DNA of 64,000 nt from Picocystis sp. L7. Its lineage: Eukaryota; Chlorophyta; Picocystophyceae; Picocystales; Picocystaceae. This document shows, in pieces, positions 1 to 11,221 of this stretch; the stretch's first letter is position 1, and the number at the start of each line of letters is the position of its first letter. The stretch spans positions 868,001-932,000 of the forward strand of contig QXJR01000006.1 in NCBI GenBank assembly GCA_020975725.1. Direction: 5' to 3'. The position numbers and the translations under genes were made by a program. Under the pieces are notes generated by a model. It saw only the letters and a list, made by a program, of their open reading frames with translations. It did not search any database and was not told the origin of the DNA.

Positions 1-3000
1 CCATTCGAAGGACTTCGATGTGCATCATGAAATGATACCATCTCCATCTTCCAAAATGGCAAACATGCGCGATTTTGCCGACCAAAAACGTCAAGCACCT
101 CGACGAGTCGACAAGTTCTCGCTACACACGTACATTTAGCATGGTAGTTCCAAAAGAGGATCACATACGTCCTCAACGATATCCTTGTTGCGACCTTGAT
201 CGGAACATCCTCAAGAAAAGAGCAAGAGGTAGAGACACGGAACAAAACGAAAAATAAAGGCAAATGTATTGTTGATCTCCTACCGTGATTTTCAATCGAC
301 CTATCAAAATGAACGAGTGAGCTTGTTTTCAAAAGGTGAGATCTTTCACCAATCGAATCGTAGGCACATGTTATGATGCTCCTCGTTCAAACGAATCCAC
401 CACGCGAAGGAGTGATCAAAAACTGATATAAGATTGCCTATACCCCTTGCATTGGATGTCATGCTAGCATGGTAGTATCAAGCAGCTATTTGCATAGAAA
501 CTAGCTCTATGGTGGAGTAATTCGCCCCCTTTCATATAAATATTTGTTAGTAGATGAGCTTGATCGGTTCGGGGCTTGGCTAGGGATGGATTTCGCACTG
601 AAATTGACATTGAGGATAAAACGCCTTTGCGGGACACAACAACAAGTCAACAAGTGTCTGAGACGAGCTACCACCGGTTTTGCCTTCCCTTGTAACATGA
701 TTAAGCGAACAGCGAGTACTCTTGCGTGAAAACGTGGTCATCCACGTTGTAACTCCAATGAAGAACCAACTAGGCGTTCCAAACGTCATATTTTCTTCCA
801 TCTAGTTTTCTTTGTGTTTGGGTTACTGCGCTTGCAAAAAGAATAGTCCGCAAGGGGATGAAATGACTTGCATGGCTATATACTTCAACATCCATTATGC
901 TAAACTTTACTTAGAGCACCATGCTTACAATTGTTGATAACGAGGCTAGATTTGAAGGTTTTTCAATATCTCCATTTAACTCTTTGTACATAAAATACGA
1001 AAACGCATTGAAGAAGCAAGGTCTCTTTACGTAGCCTCTTTTTCCAGCGCAGGCGAAAACAATCCGAGTTTCTTCTCTCCAGACAATCGGATTCGCGTAA
1101 GTGTCGTAGGCACTTCCTTGACAACAACCGCATCTTGAGGATGGAGGGAGGGGGCTATTGGATTGTCAAATAAGTTTTCCTTTCATCGCTGCGAGCCATC
1201 CTACAATCTTCTTGTTCTTGTATATTTATCACAGTAAAGAAGTATCAAGTAGCACAATCTAGATGGCCGAATCTTTGAACTCTTCTAGGTTTCGCGGGAT
1301 GCGCTTGGTTTCTAGTTAATTCAGTCACTTTTAACTTTGCTCTCGTAATCCGGCGTCTCAAACATTCTCATGGTTTGAAAACAGGCGTCTTGAGTAGACC
1401 GAGATGAATTGGAAGAGGTACCTTCCTAAGCTCAATCGAACTTGTGATAATCGTGATCAATTTGGGGAATGAATGAGAATTGCTTAAACATATGGTTTGA
1501 AATACTTTTTCAGCCGTAGCGTGTTCATCATCTCAATTAACGAGCCTATTTACTCCGATCAACTAAAGAGGTTTGGTATGATGATGCTATATTGGTCACT
1601 TTGTAATAGAAAGCCGCAACTCTGATCAATCTGCTCTCTGGACTTTCCCACATATTTTCTACGTTCCCTCAAGTTGTAGCCTCCTTATTCTTGTCTCGTC
1701 ATACTTCGTTTCCGACCACATCTACCCAACGTTCAATATGAAGGAAGCCTCTACAAATATTAGTTTACTTTCTATCCTTGCATTGTGCTTGTAACATTAC
1801 TTCCAAAGCCTGCGCCACTCGTGAAGTAGATGGTAGGCCAAATCACACGAACACCAAGGTCAAGCTATTGTGCACATTTACCAACACTGTATGTTTGAGT
1901 ATGTATCCTTACAATGATATATACTTCCGACAATTTCTTAGCGGACGTTTTCAACCTATGATTTGCCAATGCGAAGAGACATCATCTCAACGAGACGACT
2001 TATATTCGTGAGAGGCTATCCTAGTAGATATGGACGAGAAGGAAAATCAATATATTGGAGAGTAAATTTTATGTGGCTAGTTTTGAGTCTTAGTTGAAGA
2101 GCCCTAGCGGGCTTGTGGAGAGGCCGTTGCGCCATCATGCCATTGATGGGCACATTCGATACAGTGAATAAGTCCATATCCAAAGACATGTTCAACAAGG
2201 GTATGAGAGAAGTATGAGACTCATTATCTCTAAACGAGTTTTGAACATGTCGGCTTTCGCTTGTTCGTTGAAAGGTCTATGCAAGCCACGACAGTAATTA
2301 GAATTGAAGCGCTTCTTAGTGTAGATTACCATAAAAATAAGAAGGGTGAAAATATTGTGGAGAACATGCGAAAGATGGGTACACCCTTGTGCAACTTTTT
2401 GGGCGGAGGAGTCCTTAATTTTCCCTTGCCCCACGACATGCTTTGCCAATGAGTGGGACCGATACTCATCGTCATAATTAGAGCTCTTTCACAAAGTAGG
2501 TCTTTCTTGAGCACTAGCCTCGTGTGTCATGCTCCGTTCTGCCTTGATGGGGGGCGTGACGTTTGAAAACCAAGCTTGTTTGGCATGTTTGAGCGGCTAA
2601 TTGGCAAGTGGTATCCTAGGGATAAGCAATGCGTTGTGGATCATGTTTTTGTGTTCGTCGTAGCATTTGCTATCATACGTCCTTTGAAGGTCTTGTTTGT
2701 CGCCGTAGGGTTCGTGTTTGGTTAACTTTCTTACCTAACGTGTCAATCTCAGAGGATGAGACATCGGGTTTGAGATTCGTGTGATTGTGATCCTGAAAAT
2801 TCGTATAAAGGATGCCTTCGACACCAATCTTAGTATAGTTCAATAGCATACGTCAAGAGCTATCGAATGACTGGTCGTACGTGTCAATCCAACCCGCACT
2901 ATGAATGATACGTTGGCTCAAAGATCAACTACCGCACTAGCAAGAAGGGGAACACCAACGGACCCCAGCAGTGAACCGGATAGAATCGCTTCATCACGGA

Positions 3001-3985
3001 CAGGAAACCGACTTAGAGGGTATGGTCTTTTGGTGAAAAAGATAGAACTTGTCACGGAGAACAAAACTCATCGAATGCGCGGTCGAGGATTCGAATGTCC
3101 TCGGTACCTTCCGGTACATGCATATGCATCCCTCCAATGCCTGCCAGAAAAAGTGGCACAGGGGTTGTACCTATCAGCACATGAGGCAATGTCACAAATT
3201 AGACATTGAACAAAGTTCAGAAAACATGTAGCTTTGCATGTGAGCATGTGAAGTCGTGTTGTAGTGCATTTCATAGCAAGACACGAAGCAGACCAGAATT
3301 TGTAGTTGAGGGATGCTATAAGTAAAAATTGCCATTATCCGTCTTGCTGCCAATCAATGCAAGACACATTCTACTAGGTCCTCTTTTGTTCAGGTTCTCA
3401 CTGTATCATACTTAAGGCACTTGCCTGTAGTTCGCTGCTAAACGATGTTTTCATGCAGCGCCTAAGCTAGGTCCTTGAGAGCATTGCCTTCATTTGTGTG
3501 TTCTTTTCATGCAACCACCGACAACCTATTTAACTTGTGCTATTACTGCATGTTGTAATTGCGGTCCAAAGCTCAACGAACGGCTTGAAGCGCACAACTT
3601 AAACTGATCATTCACTGATGATTGATAAGATCGAAACTCTGCTGTCAGGAAAACCACGGCTCCTTCTCAGAGACAAGTAGCCTAGAGTAAATACTAAAGA
3701 AATCCCGAATCCAAACTGATTTGGCCTTCAAATGGTATGAAAAGGTCACCTTCATGAGACAAGTGGCTTGATGTCCAAGGTTGAATTATAAAAATGCTCC
3801 ATTGTCCAAGTCATCTCCTCAGGAGAATGATGCGGTAGCTCCAAAAGTATCTTATTTTGCAATCACATGAGCATCCGCAGAAAGCAGGAAGGTATCTGAT
3901 AGCGCTCTGTCAATACTTTCAATGCATTCCTGACAACAGGGTGAGGGCAAACAAGCTAAATAAGAAGCTTCAACACCAGCTCCTT
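1..3985. other. AT-rich stretch without a recognisable gene
   Basis: Only short, unrelated open frames occur on either strand, with no protein family I recognise. The one structured object is the 785-bp inverted-repeat element at 2382-3166, listed separately. The last few hundred bases are the downstream flank of the minus-strand LicD-like gene. Confidence 0.6.
2382..3166. mobile_element. 785-bp non-autonomous inverted-repeat element, copy 1
   Basis: The left end reads CACCCTTGTGCAACTTTTT and the right end, on the other strand, AACCCCTGTGCCACTTTTT, so the ends are imperfect inverted repeats of about 19 bp. The triplet GTA precedes the left end (2379-2381) and follows the right end (3167-3169), a possible 3-bp target duplication. 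A second copy of exactly the same length lies at 30426-31210. No coding capacity is evident. A 3-bp duplication would fit a PIF/Harbinger-type MITE, and a Harbinger transposase gene occurs in this window, but I could not match its ends to these. Confidence 0.45.
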
Positions 3986-5452
3986 TCAGAAGATCATCCG
4001 AAATGGTTTGCAGCGTGGATTTTTCCAATTCCATTTGTTGCTTGGAATTGGATTCCTCCAATTTTCTCCATATAGAGCGACCAATTGGTCCTCGATATTC
4101 AAGGGTACCCTGAATACATGCCTTTCGACCAGAAGTAGCGCACTGCTGTCAAAATGCTTCATTGGGCACATTCTAAGCTCCCCCTTAACCCATTGTGGAG
4201 TCCATGGAGTATCTTTGATATCGTTAATTGAGAAAAAGTCATATTTTGTTCCCTTTCCATCAGACACACTGAGTTCATAACCTGGGTCCGTTTCTCTACC
4301 TATTTCATGAAAATCGTATCCTTGTGTTTGTAACAGACCGCGTACTGCAACCATTTCCTCCAGTGGAATGGCAAAATCAATGTCATTTGTGTCAGGTAGA
4401 AGGGTGCAGTTACGATACAAGTGAAGCAGTGTTCCAGAGTGAATATAAACACTAATGCCACTCTTCTGCAAAAGGTAGTACAGCTGAAGCATTCCAGACA
4501 GGAATGGCATATTGTGCCTGGCTTTGTCACCCACACACTGAATGATACTCAAATCTAACTCCTCAAATCGTACTGGAGACTCTGTTACAAGGTGAACATC
4601 AGGATCATCTGAAGAGCCACGGTATTTGTAGCCTCTGTAAGATCTGTACTTGAATAGAGGACCTTCCCCCTCCAGACCATACATTGCTTTCACATACCAC
4701 GTGTTATTTACTAGACAACGGACATATCTACCCTCGTATAGACAGCTTTTTATGAAGGAAGGCTTCTCTTTCGGAACCCTGATATAGTGGTGTAGCCCCT
4801 TGTGGAAGTGAACGATGGACACAAAGCGTTTACTTTCCACATAATGCCAGATGTTGACATGCACCCGGTTCAGTTTGCTAAAATACAATTTGAGTGGTGA
4901 TTGCTCACCTCCCACCAGTTCAAAATGATAGTTGTGCTTCTTGATGAAAACAGCAAAAGCTTCTTTAAGAAGAAATTCGCGATTGAAAGGGATCGCAATA
5001 TCCACATCAGTTTGGAATGGTAGATGGCTATGATTGCTTGCGACTCCTAGCGCTGATCCAAAGGTAACGAAATAATTGACATTCGCCATCCTACAAATAT
5101 CATCAACAAACTGAACCAGGACTAAAAGATTTTGTAGCTCACATGGAGGGATGGAACGACCTATACGCTGCCAGTTACACCGTCTACTCTTGCTTGAACA
5201 ACAGTTCATCCTCGTTACTACGGGCGATCGCCTGTTCTGCAACCTTGAAACGCGTCCACCACGTTTTTGTAGCAACGAGGAGCAACCAACCATCAACCTG
5301 TCGCAGGGGATGAGGAACCATACAATCTCTAGTGCGAGTACGAGGATAGACAACATCGCTCCTGTGCGGTGTCCATGAACCCCAGGACCAATCAAGTGCG
5401 AGTCGGTCTGCTCGGAAGGAAATGAAGCCATAGACACACAGCAGTCTCGCAT
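3986..5452 (-). CDS. Type II membrane protein with two LicD/fukutin-family domains
   Basis: A 488-residue protein. Residues about 33-49 form one hydrophobic segment after a short N-terminus, as in Golgi type II proteins. Two nucleotidyltransferase-fold LicD/fukutin modules follow. The first has FGSALG (131-136) then TDVDIAIP with Asp149 and Asp151; the second has HSGTLL (338-343) then DTNDIDFAIP with Asp354, Asp357 and Asp359, and the family's C-terminal YGENW near 461. LicD/fukutin proteins transfer phospho-sugar-alcohol or phosphocholine-type groups to glycans; the substrate here is unknown. I chose the ATG at 5452 because the frame beyond it runs into an LTR that begins only 67 bp upstream (5520). 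The frame stays open into that LTR up to 5623, so a chimeric longer start is possible. The gene faces the KDO synthase gene; the insertion has separated it from most of its original upstream region. Confidence 0.8.
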   Translation of the reverse strand: MRDCCVSMASFPSEQTDSHLIGPGVHGHRTGAMLSILVLALEIVWFLIPCDRLMVGCSSLLQKRGGRVSRLQNRRSPVVTRMNCCSSKSRRCNWQRIGRSIPPCELQNLLVLVQFVDDICRMANVNYFVTFGSALGVASNHSHLPFQTDVDIAIPFNREFLLKEAFAVFIKKHNYHFELVGGEQSPLKLYFSKLNRVHVNIWHYVESKRFVSIVHFHKGLHHYIRVPKEKPSFIKSCLYEGRYVRCLVNNTWYVKAMYGLEGEGPLFKYRSYRGYKYRGSSDDPDVHLVTESPVRFEELDLSIIQCVGDKARHNMPFLSGMLQLYYLLQKSGISVYIHSGTLLHLYRNCTLLPDTNDIDFAIPLEEMVAVRGLLQTQGYDFHEIGRETDPGYELSVSDGKGTKYDFFSINDIKDTPWTPQWVKGELRMCPMKHFDSSALLLVERHVFRVPLNIEDQLVALYGENWRNPIPSNKWNWKNPRCKPFRMIF

Positions 5453-5514
5453 GCAGATTGACTGGGGTCGAATGTGAAAATACCGAAAGGCAGATCTTGC
5501 CAATCGAAAGGGGG

Positions 5515-5519
5515 GCCAC
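5515..5519. repeat. Target-site duplication GCCAC, left copy
   Basis: GCCAC lies immediately before the first LTR of the array and recurs immediately after the last LTR at 19544-19548. One pair of 5-bp duplications for the whole 14-kb block indicates a single integration. Confidence 0.85.
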
Positions 5520-5991
5520 TGTTGGAAGGAATACCCTTCCTTAAAAGAACGGCCCCATCCAAGCGAAAGCGGGGACCCCCCAGATACCGATTTCCCTAGA
5601 AGTCGAGACATGGAACTCGACAAGACGCACGAGCAGAGCTCTCGTGGGGAGATCTATGCAGGTGGATCAAGGTCGACGAACCCAATGGTCAGCGTTCGAT
5701 GCCAACGACGTGGAAATCATCGAAACCCTGGCTGGTGCACACTATAAATAGCGCACACCAGCTCAGTTGCAATCGACTTTCTCAAAACCTTCATTCACCC
5801 TCCACCGTGCCGTTCCTCACCTTTTCGAGCATCCACCAACCTCACGGAAGGTCCAACGCTGCCCATCGCCATCGCAACACGTGTCGTGCAGGACAACAAG
5901 GGCTGCCGAGCCACCAGGCCGTGAGAGGGATGCCTCTCCCTCGGACCCACCATCCACAACAACGGAGGACACCCGACCGGTTCCTCCAACA
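5520..5991 (+). repeat. LTR 1 of the array (472 bp)
   Basis: Bounded by TGTTGGAAGG and CCTCCAACA. It carries a TATA-like CTATAAATAGC near 5741, a plausible promoter element. Its left edge is 67 bp from the start codon of the minus-strand LicD-like gene. Confidence 0.85.
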
Positions 5992-6250
5992 GGTTAAGAG
6001 CCTTGGTAGCTATCCTTGAAAGCTATTGAATACAGAACTATAGAAATCATGGTAGGAACAAGAATACAAATGGATGAATAGAAGAAACCAAAAGAATATA
6101 TAAATATCAAGTTGTCACAATGAAACGGAATCATGCTTGAGTGCAAAAATGGTGAGCTGAGCGTAGCTCGGAAGAGAAAGTCCCTCATCATACATGTTAT
6201 AAAGAACAAGCTGGATCCAAAAGAAACCACCTGGTGCCCAGATGAGTGGG

Positions 6251-6806
6251 AGTGCGAGTATACCACAGCCGAGAAGAGCATGGTCAATGCTACTGTCACC
6301 AGAAAATATTGGAGTGCGAGTATACCACAGCCGAGAAGAGCATGGTCAATGCTTCTGTCACTAGAAAATATTGGAGTGCGAGTATACCACAGCCGAGAAG
6401 AGCATGGTCAATGCTTCTGTCACCAGAAAATATTGGAGTGCGAGTATACCACAGCCGAGAAGAGCATGGTCAATGCTACTGTCACCAGAAAATATTGGAG
6501 TGCGAGTATACCACAGCCGAGAAGAGCATGGTCAATGCTACTGTCACCAGAAAATATTGGAGTGCGAGTATACCACAGCCGAGAAGAGCATGGTCAATGC
6601 TTCTGTCACCAGAAAATATTGGAGTGCGAGTATACCACAGCCGAGAAGAGCATGGTCAATGCTTCTGTCACCAGAAAATATTGGAGTGCGAGTATACCAC
6701 AGCCGAGAAGAGCATGGTCAATGCTTCTGTCACCAGAAAATATTCGAGTGCGAGTATACCACAGCCGAGAAGAGCATGGTCAATGCTACTGTCACCAGAA
6801 AATGTG
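6251..6806 (+). repeat. 62-bp minisatellite, nine units (internal region 1)
   Basis: Nine head-to-tail units of 62 bp, each beginning AGTGCGAGTATACCACAGCC and ending near CACCAGAAAATATTGG. Because 62 is not a multiple of three and units lack stops, all three plus-strand frames stay open, giving overlapping readings of 168 to 224 residues that are artefacts of the repeat. No full 65-bp unit follows in this copy. Confidence 0.9.
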
Positions 6807-6919
6807 AAGCCAAATCAATGCCGCAGTCGCAAGAATCTTCAGTCTTTCATGGATCAAAACACCTGAAACTCAATTGATCAACACTAGTGGACATATGCCT
6901 AGTTGTTGCCGAGTGGGAG

Positions 6920-7391
6920 TGTTGGAAGGAATACCCTTCCTTAAAAGAACGGCCCCATCCAAGCGAAAGCGGGGACCCGCCAAATACCGATTTCCCTAGA
7001 AGTCGAGACGTGGAACTCGACAAGACGCACGAGCAGAGCTCTCGTGGGGAGATCTATGCAGGTGGATGAAGGTCGACGAACCCAATGGTCAGCGTTCGAT
7101 GCCAACGACGTGGAAAACATCGAAACCCTGGCTGGTGCACACTATAAATAGCGCACACCAGCTCAGTTGCAATCGACTTTCTCAAAACCTTCATTCACCC
7201 TCCACCGTGCCGTTCCTCACCTTTTCGAGCATCCACCAACCTCACGGAAGGTCCAACGCTGCCCATCGCCATCGCAACACGTGTCGTGCAGGACAACAAG
7301 GGCTGCCGAGCCACCAGACCGTGAGAGGGATGCCTCTCCCTCGGACCCACCATCCACAACAACGGAGGACACCCGACCGGTTCCTCCAACA
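6920..7391 (+). repeat. LTR 2 of the array (472 bp)
   Basis: Same termini and length as LTR 1, with the same TATA-like box near 7141. Preceded by the short purine-rich run GAGTGGGAG, which could serve as a weak polypurine tract. Confidence 0.85.
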
Positions 7392-7650
7392 GGTTAAGAG
7401 CCTTGGTAGCTATCCTTGAAAGCTATTGAATACAGAACTATAGAAATCATGGTAGGAACAAGAATACAAATGGATGAATAGAAGAAACCAAAAGAATATA
7501 TAAATATCAAGTTGTCACAATGAAACGGAATCATGCTTGAGTGCAAAAATGGTGAGCTGAGCGTAGCTCGGAAGAGAAAGTCCCTCATCATACATGTTAC
7601 AAAGAACAAGCTGGATCCAAAAGAAACCACCTGGTGCCCAGATGAGTGGG

Positions 7651-7898
7651 AGTGCGAGTATACCACAGCCGAGAAGAGCATGGTCAATGCTACTGTCACC
7701 AGAAAATATTGGAGTGCGAGTATACCACAGCCGAGAAGAGCATGGTCAATGCTTCTGTCACCAGAAAATATTGGTGTGCGAGTATACCACAGCCGAGAAG
7801 AGCATGGTCAATGCTTCTGTCACCAGAAAATATTGGAGTGCGAGTACACCACAGCCGAGAAGAGCATGGTCAATGCTACTGTCACCAGAAAATGTAAA
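7651..7898 (+). repeat. 62-bp minisatellite, four units (internal region 2)
   Basis: Four units of the 62-bp repeat, continuing directly into a 65-bp minisatellite. One unit has GTGTGCGAG in place of GAGTGCGAG. Confidence 0.9.
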
Positions 7899-8541
7899 GC
7901 CAAATCGATGTCGATCCCACCGATGAATGCGTGGAGTATGTTGCTGTCACCATAAAATGTGAAGCCAAATCAATGCCAATGCCACCGATGAATGCGTGGA
8001 GTATGTTGCTGTCACCAGAAAATGTGATGCCAAATCAATGCCAATCCCACCGATGAATGCGTGGAGTATGTTGCTGCCACCAGAAAATGTGAAGCCAAAT
8101 CAATGTCGATCCCACCGATGAATGCGTGGAGTATGTTGCTGCCACCAGAAAATGTGAAGCCAAATCAATGTCGATCCCACCGATGAATGCGTGGAGTATG
8201 TTGCTGTCACCAGAAAATGTGAAGCCAAATCAATGCCAATCCCACCGATGAATGCGTGGAGTATGTTGCTGTCACCAGAAAATGTGAAGCCAAATCAATG
8301 CCAATGCCACCGATGAATGCGTGGAGTATGTTGCTGTCACCAGAAAATGTGAAGCCAAATCAATGCCAATGCCACCGATGAATGCGTGGAGTATGTTGCT
8401 GTCACCAGAAAATGTGAAGCCAAATCAATGCCAATCCCACCGATGAATGCGTGGAGTATGTTGCTGTCACCAGAAAATGTGAAGCCAAATCAATGCCAAT
8501 CCCACCGATGAATGCGTGGAGTATGTTGCTGCCACCAGAAA
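7889..8541 (+). repeat. 65-bp minisatellite, about ten units (internal region 2)
   Basis: Units of 65 bp run from AAAATGTGAAGCCAAATC to GTTGCTGTCACCAG. Variants alternate between CCAATCCCACC, CCAATGCCACC and TCGATCCCACC. The 62-bp and 65-bp units share CTGTCACCAGAAAAT, so one probably arose from the other. Confidence 0.9.
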
Positions 8542-8659
8542 ATGTGAAGCCAAATCAATGCCGCAGTCGCAAGAATCTTCAGTCTTTCATGGATCAAAAC
8601 ACCTGAAACTCAATTGATCAACACTAGTGGACATATGCCTAGTTGTTGCCGAGTGGGAG

Positions 8660-9131
8660 TGTTGGAAGGAATACCCTTCCTTAAAAGAACGGCCCCATCC
8701 AAGCGAAAGCGGGGACCCGCCAAATACCGATTTCCCTAGAAGTCGAGACGTGGAACTCGACAAGACGCACGAGCAGAGCTCTCGTGGGGAGATCTATGCA
8801 GGTGGATGAAGGTCGACGAACCCAATGGTCAGCGTTCGATGCCAACGACGTGGAAAACATCGAAACCCTGGCTGGTGCACACTATAAATAGCGCACACCA
8901 GCTCAGTTGCAATCGACTTTCTCAAAACCTTCATTCACCCTCCACCGTGCCGTTCCTCACCTTTTCGAGCATCCACCAACCTCACGGAAGGTCCAACGCT
9001 GCCCATCGCCATCGCAACACGTGTCGTGCAGGACAACAAGGGCTGCCGAGCCACCAGACCGTGAGAGGGATGCCTCTCCCTCGGACCCACCATCCACAAC
9101 AACGGAGGACACCCGACCGGTTCCTCCAACA
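8660..9131 (+). repeat. LTR 3 of the array (472 bp)
   Basis: No differences from LTR 2 seen by eye over the full length. LTR 2 plus its internal region (6920-8659, 1740 bp) and LTR 3 plus its internal region (8660-10334, 1675 bp) differ in length by exactly one 65-bp unit. Confidence 0.85.
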
Positions 9132-9390
9132 GGTTAAGAGCCTTGGTAGCTATCCTTGAAAGCTATTGAATACAGAACTATAGAAATCATGGTAGGAACA
9201 AGAATACAAATGGATGAATAGAAGAAACCAAAAGAATATATAAATATCAAGTTGTCACAATGAAACGGAATCATGCTTGAGTGCAAAAATGGTGAGCTGA
9301 GCGTAGCTCGGAAGAGAAAGTCCCTCATCATACATGTTACAAAGAACAAGCTGGATCCAAAAGAAACCACCTGGTGCCCAGATGAGTGGG

Positions 9391-9638
9391 AGTGCGAGTA
9401 TACCACAGCCGAGAAGAGCATGGTCAATGCTACTGTCACCAGAAAATATTGGAGTGCGAGTATACCACAGCCGAGAAGAGCATGGTCAATGCTTCTGTCA
9501 CCAGAAAATATTGGAGTGCGAGTATACCACAGCCGAGAAGAGCATGGTCAATGCTTCTGTCACCAGAAAATATTGGAGTGCGAGTACACCACAGCCGAGA
9601 AGAGCATGGTCAATGCTACTGTCACCAGAAAATGTAAA
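9391..9638 (+). repeat. 62-bp minisatellite, four units (internal region 3)
   Basis: Four units, matching the array of internal region 2 apart from single-base differences. Confidence 0.9.
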
Positions 9639-10216
9639 GCCAAATCGATGTCGATCCCACCGATGAATGCGTGGAGTATGTTGCTGTCACCATAAAATGT
9701 GAAGCCAAATCAATGCCAATGCCACCGATGAATGCGTGGAGTATGTTGCTGTCACCAGAAAATGTGATGCCAAATCAATGCCAATCCCACCGATGAATGC
9801 GTGGAGTATGTTGCTGCCACCAGAAAATGTGAAGCCAAATCAATGTCGATCCCACCGATGAATGCGTGGAGTATGTTGCTGCCACCAGAAAATGTGAAGC
9901 CAAATCAATGTCGATCCCACCGATGAATGCGTGGAGTATGTTGCTGTCACCAGAAAATGTGAAGCCAAATCAATGCCAATCCCACCGATGAATGCGTGGA
10001 GTATGTTGCTGTCACCAGAAAATGTGAAGCCAAATCAATGCCAATCCCACCGATGAATGCGTGGAGTATGTTGCTGTCACCAGAAAATGTGAAGCCAAAT
10101 CAATGCCAATCCCACCGATGAATGCGTGGAGTATGTTGCTGTCACCAGAAAATGTGAAGCCAAATCAATGCCAATCCCACCGATGAATGCGTGGAGTATG
10201 TTGCTGTCACCAGAAA
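9629..10216 (+). repeat. 65-bp minisatellite, about nine units (internal region 3)
   Basis: One unit shorter than its counterpart at 7889-8541, otherwise nearly the same order of unit variants in its first half. Confidence 0.9.
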
Positions 10217-10334
10217 ATGTGAAGCCAAATCAATGCCGCAGTCGCAAGAATCTTCAGTCTTTCATGGATCAAAACACCTGAAACTCAATTGATCAACACT
10301 AGTGGACATATGCCTAGTTGTTGCCGAGTGGGAG

Positions 10335-10806
10335 TGTTGGAAGGAATACCCTTCCTTAAAAGAACGGCCCCATCCAAGCGAAAGCGGGGACCCGCCAAAT
10401 ACCGATTTCCCTAGAAGTCGAGACGTGGAACTCGACAAGACGCACGAGCAGAGCTCTCGTGGGGAGATCTATGCAGGTGGATCAAGGTCGACGAACCCAA
10501 TGGTCAGCGTTCGATGCCAACGACGTGGAAAACATCGAAACCCTGGCTGGTGCACACTATAAATAGCGCACACCAGCTCAGTTGCAATCGACTTTCTCAA
10601 AACCTTCATTCACCCTCCACCGTGCCGTTCCTCACCTTTTCGAGCATCCACCAACCTCACGGAAGGTCCAACGCTGCCCATCGCCATCGCAACACGTGTC
10701 GTGCAGGACAACAAGGGCTGCCGAGCCACCAGACCGTGAGAGGGATGCCTCTCCCTCGGACCCACCATCCACAACAACGGAGGACACCCGACCGGTTCCT
10801 CCAACA
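10335..10806 (+). repeat. LTR 4 of the array (472 bp)
   Basis: Same termini. The internal region that follows is cut by the Gypsy element at 10998 and resumes after 18385. Confidence 0.85.
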
Positions 10807-10997
10807 GGTTAAGAGCCTTGGTAGCTATCCTTGAAAGCTATTGAATCCAGAACTATAGAAATCATGGTAGGAACAAGAATACAAATGGATGAATAGAAGA
10901 AACCAAAAGAATATATAAATATCAAGTTGTCACAATGAAACGGAATCATGCTTGAGTGCAAAAATGGTGAGCTGAGCGTAGCTCGGAAGAGAAAGTC

Positions 10998-11221
10998 TGT
11001 TAGGAACCTGGGCATCCCCCCTTGATTCCTCACCCATTGAACCCCTTCAATGGATAGTTACTCCTCTATGGAGAGGAGTACTTAACCTCTCTTTCTCACA
11101 CCTTGTAATGAAGTTGATCTTGACCTCGAATTTAGAGCCGCCTCCCAAGCGCCTCCTCAACCTCCGAGGCAACTTCCTCCGTACCGACGGAGTTCAAGAG
11201 CAAGGAGCTTCCCTCCTAACA
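10998..11221 (+). repeat. 5' LTR of the Gypsy element (224 bp)
   Basis: Bounded by TGTTAGGAACC and CTCCTAACA. No clear TATA box or primer-binding site was recognised next to it. Confidence 0.85.

Noticed and set aside
3080-3110. A small palindrome with GGATTCGAATGTCC resembling a tRNA T-arm
   Set aside because: No matching A-box, acceptor stem or anticodon arm upstream; it lies inside the 785-bp element.
6251-10216. Minisatellite arrays considered as CRISPR arrays or as repeat-protein genes
   Set aside because: Units are contiguous with no variable spacers, lie inside LTR-element internal regions, and unit length is not a multiple of three, so neither CRISPR nor a repeat protein fits.
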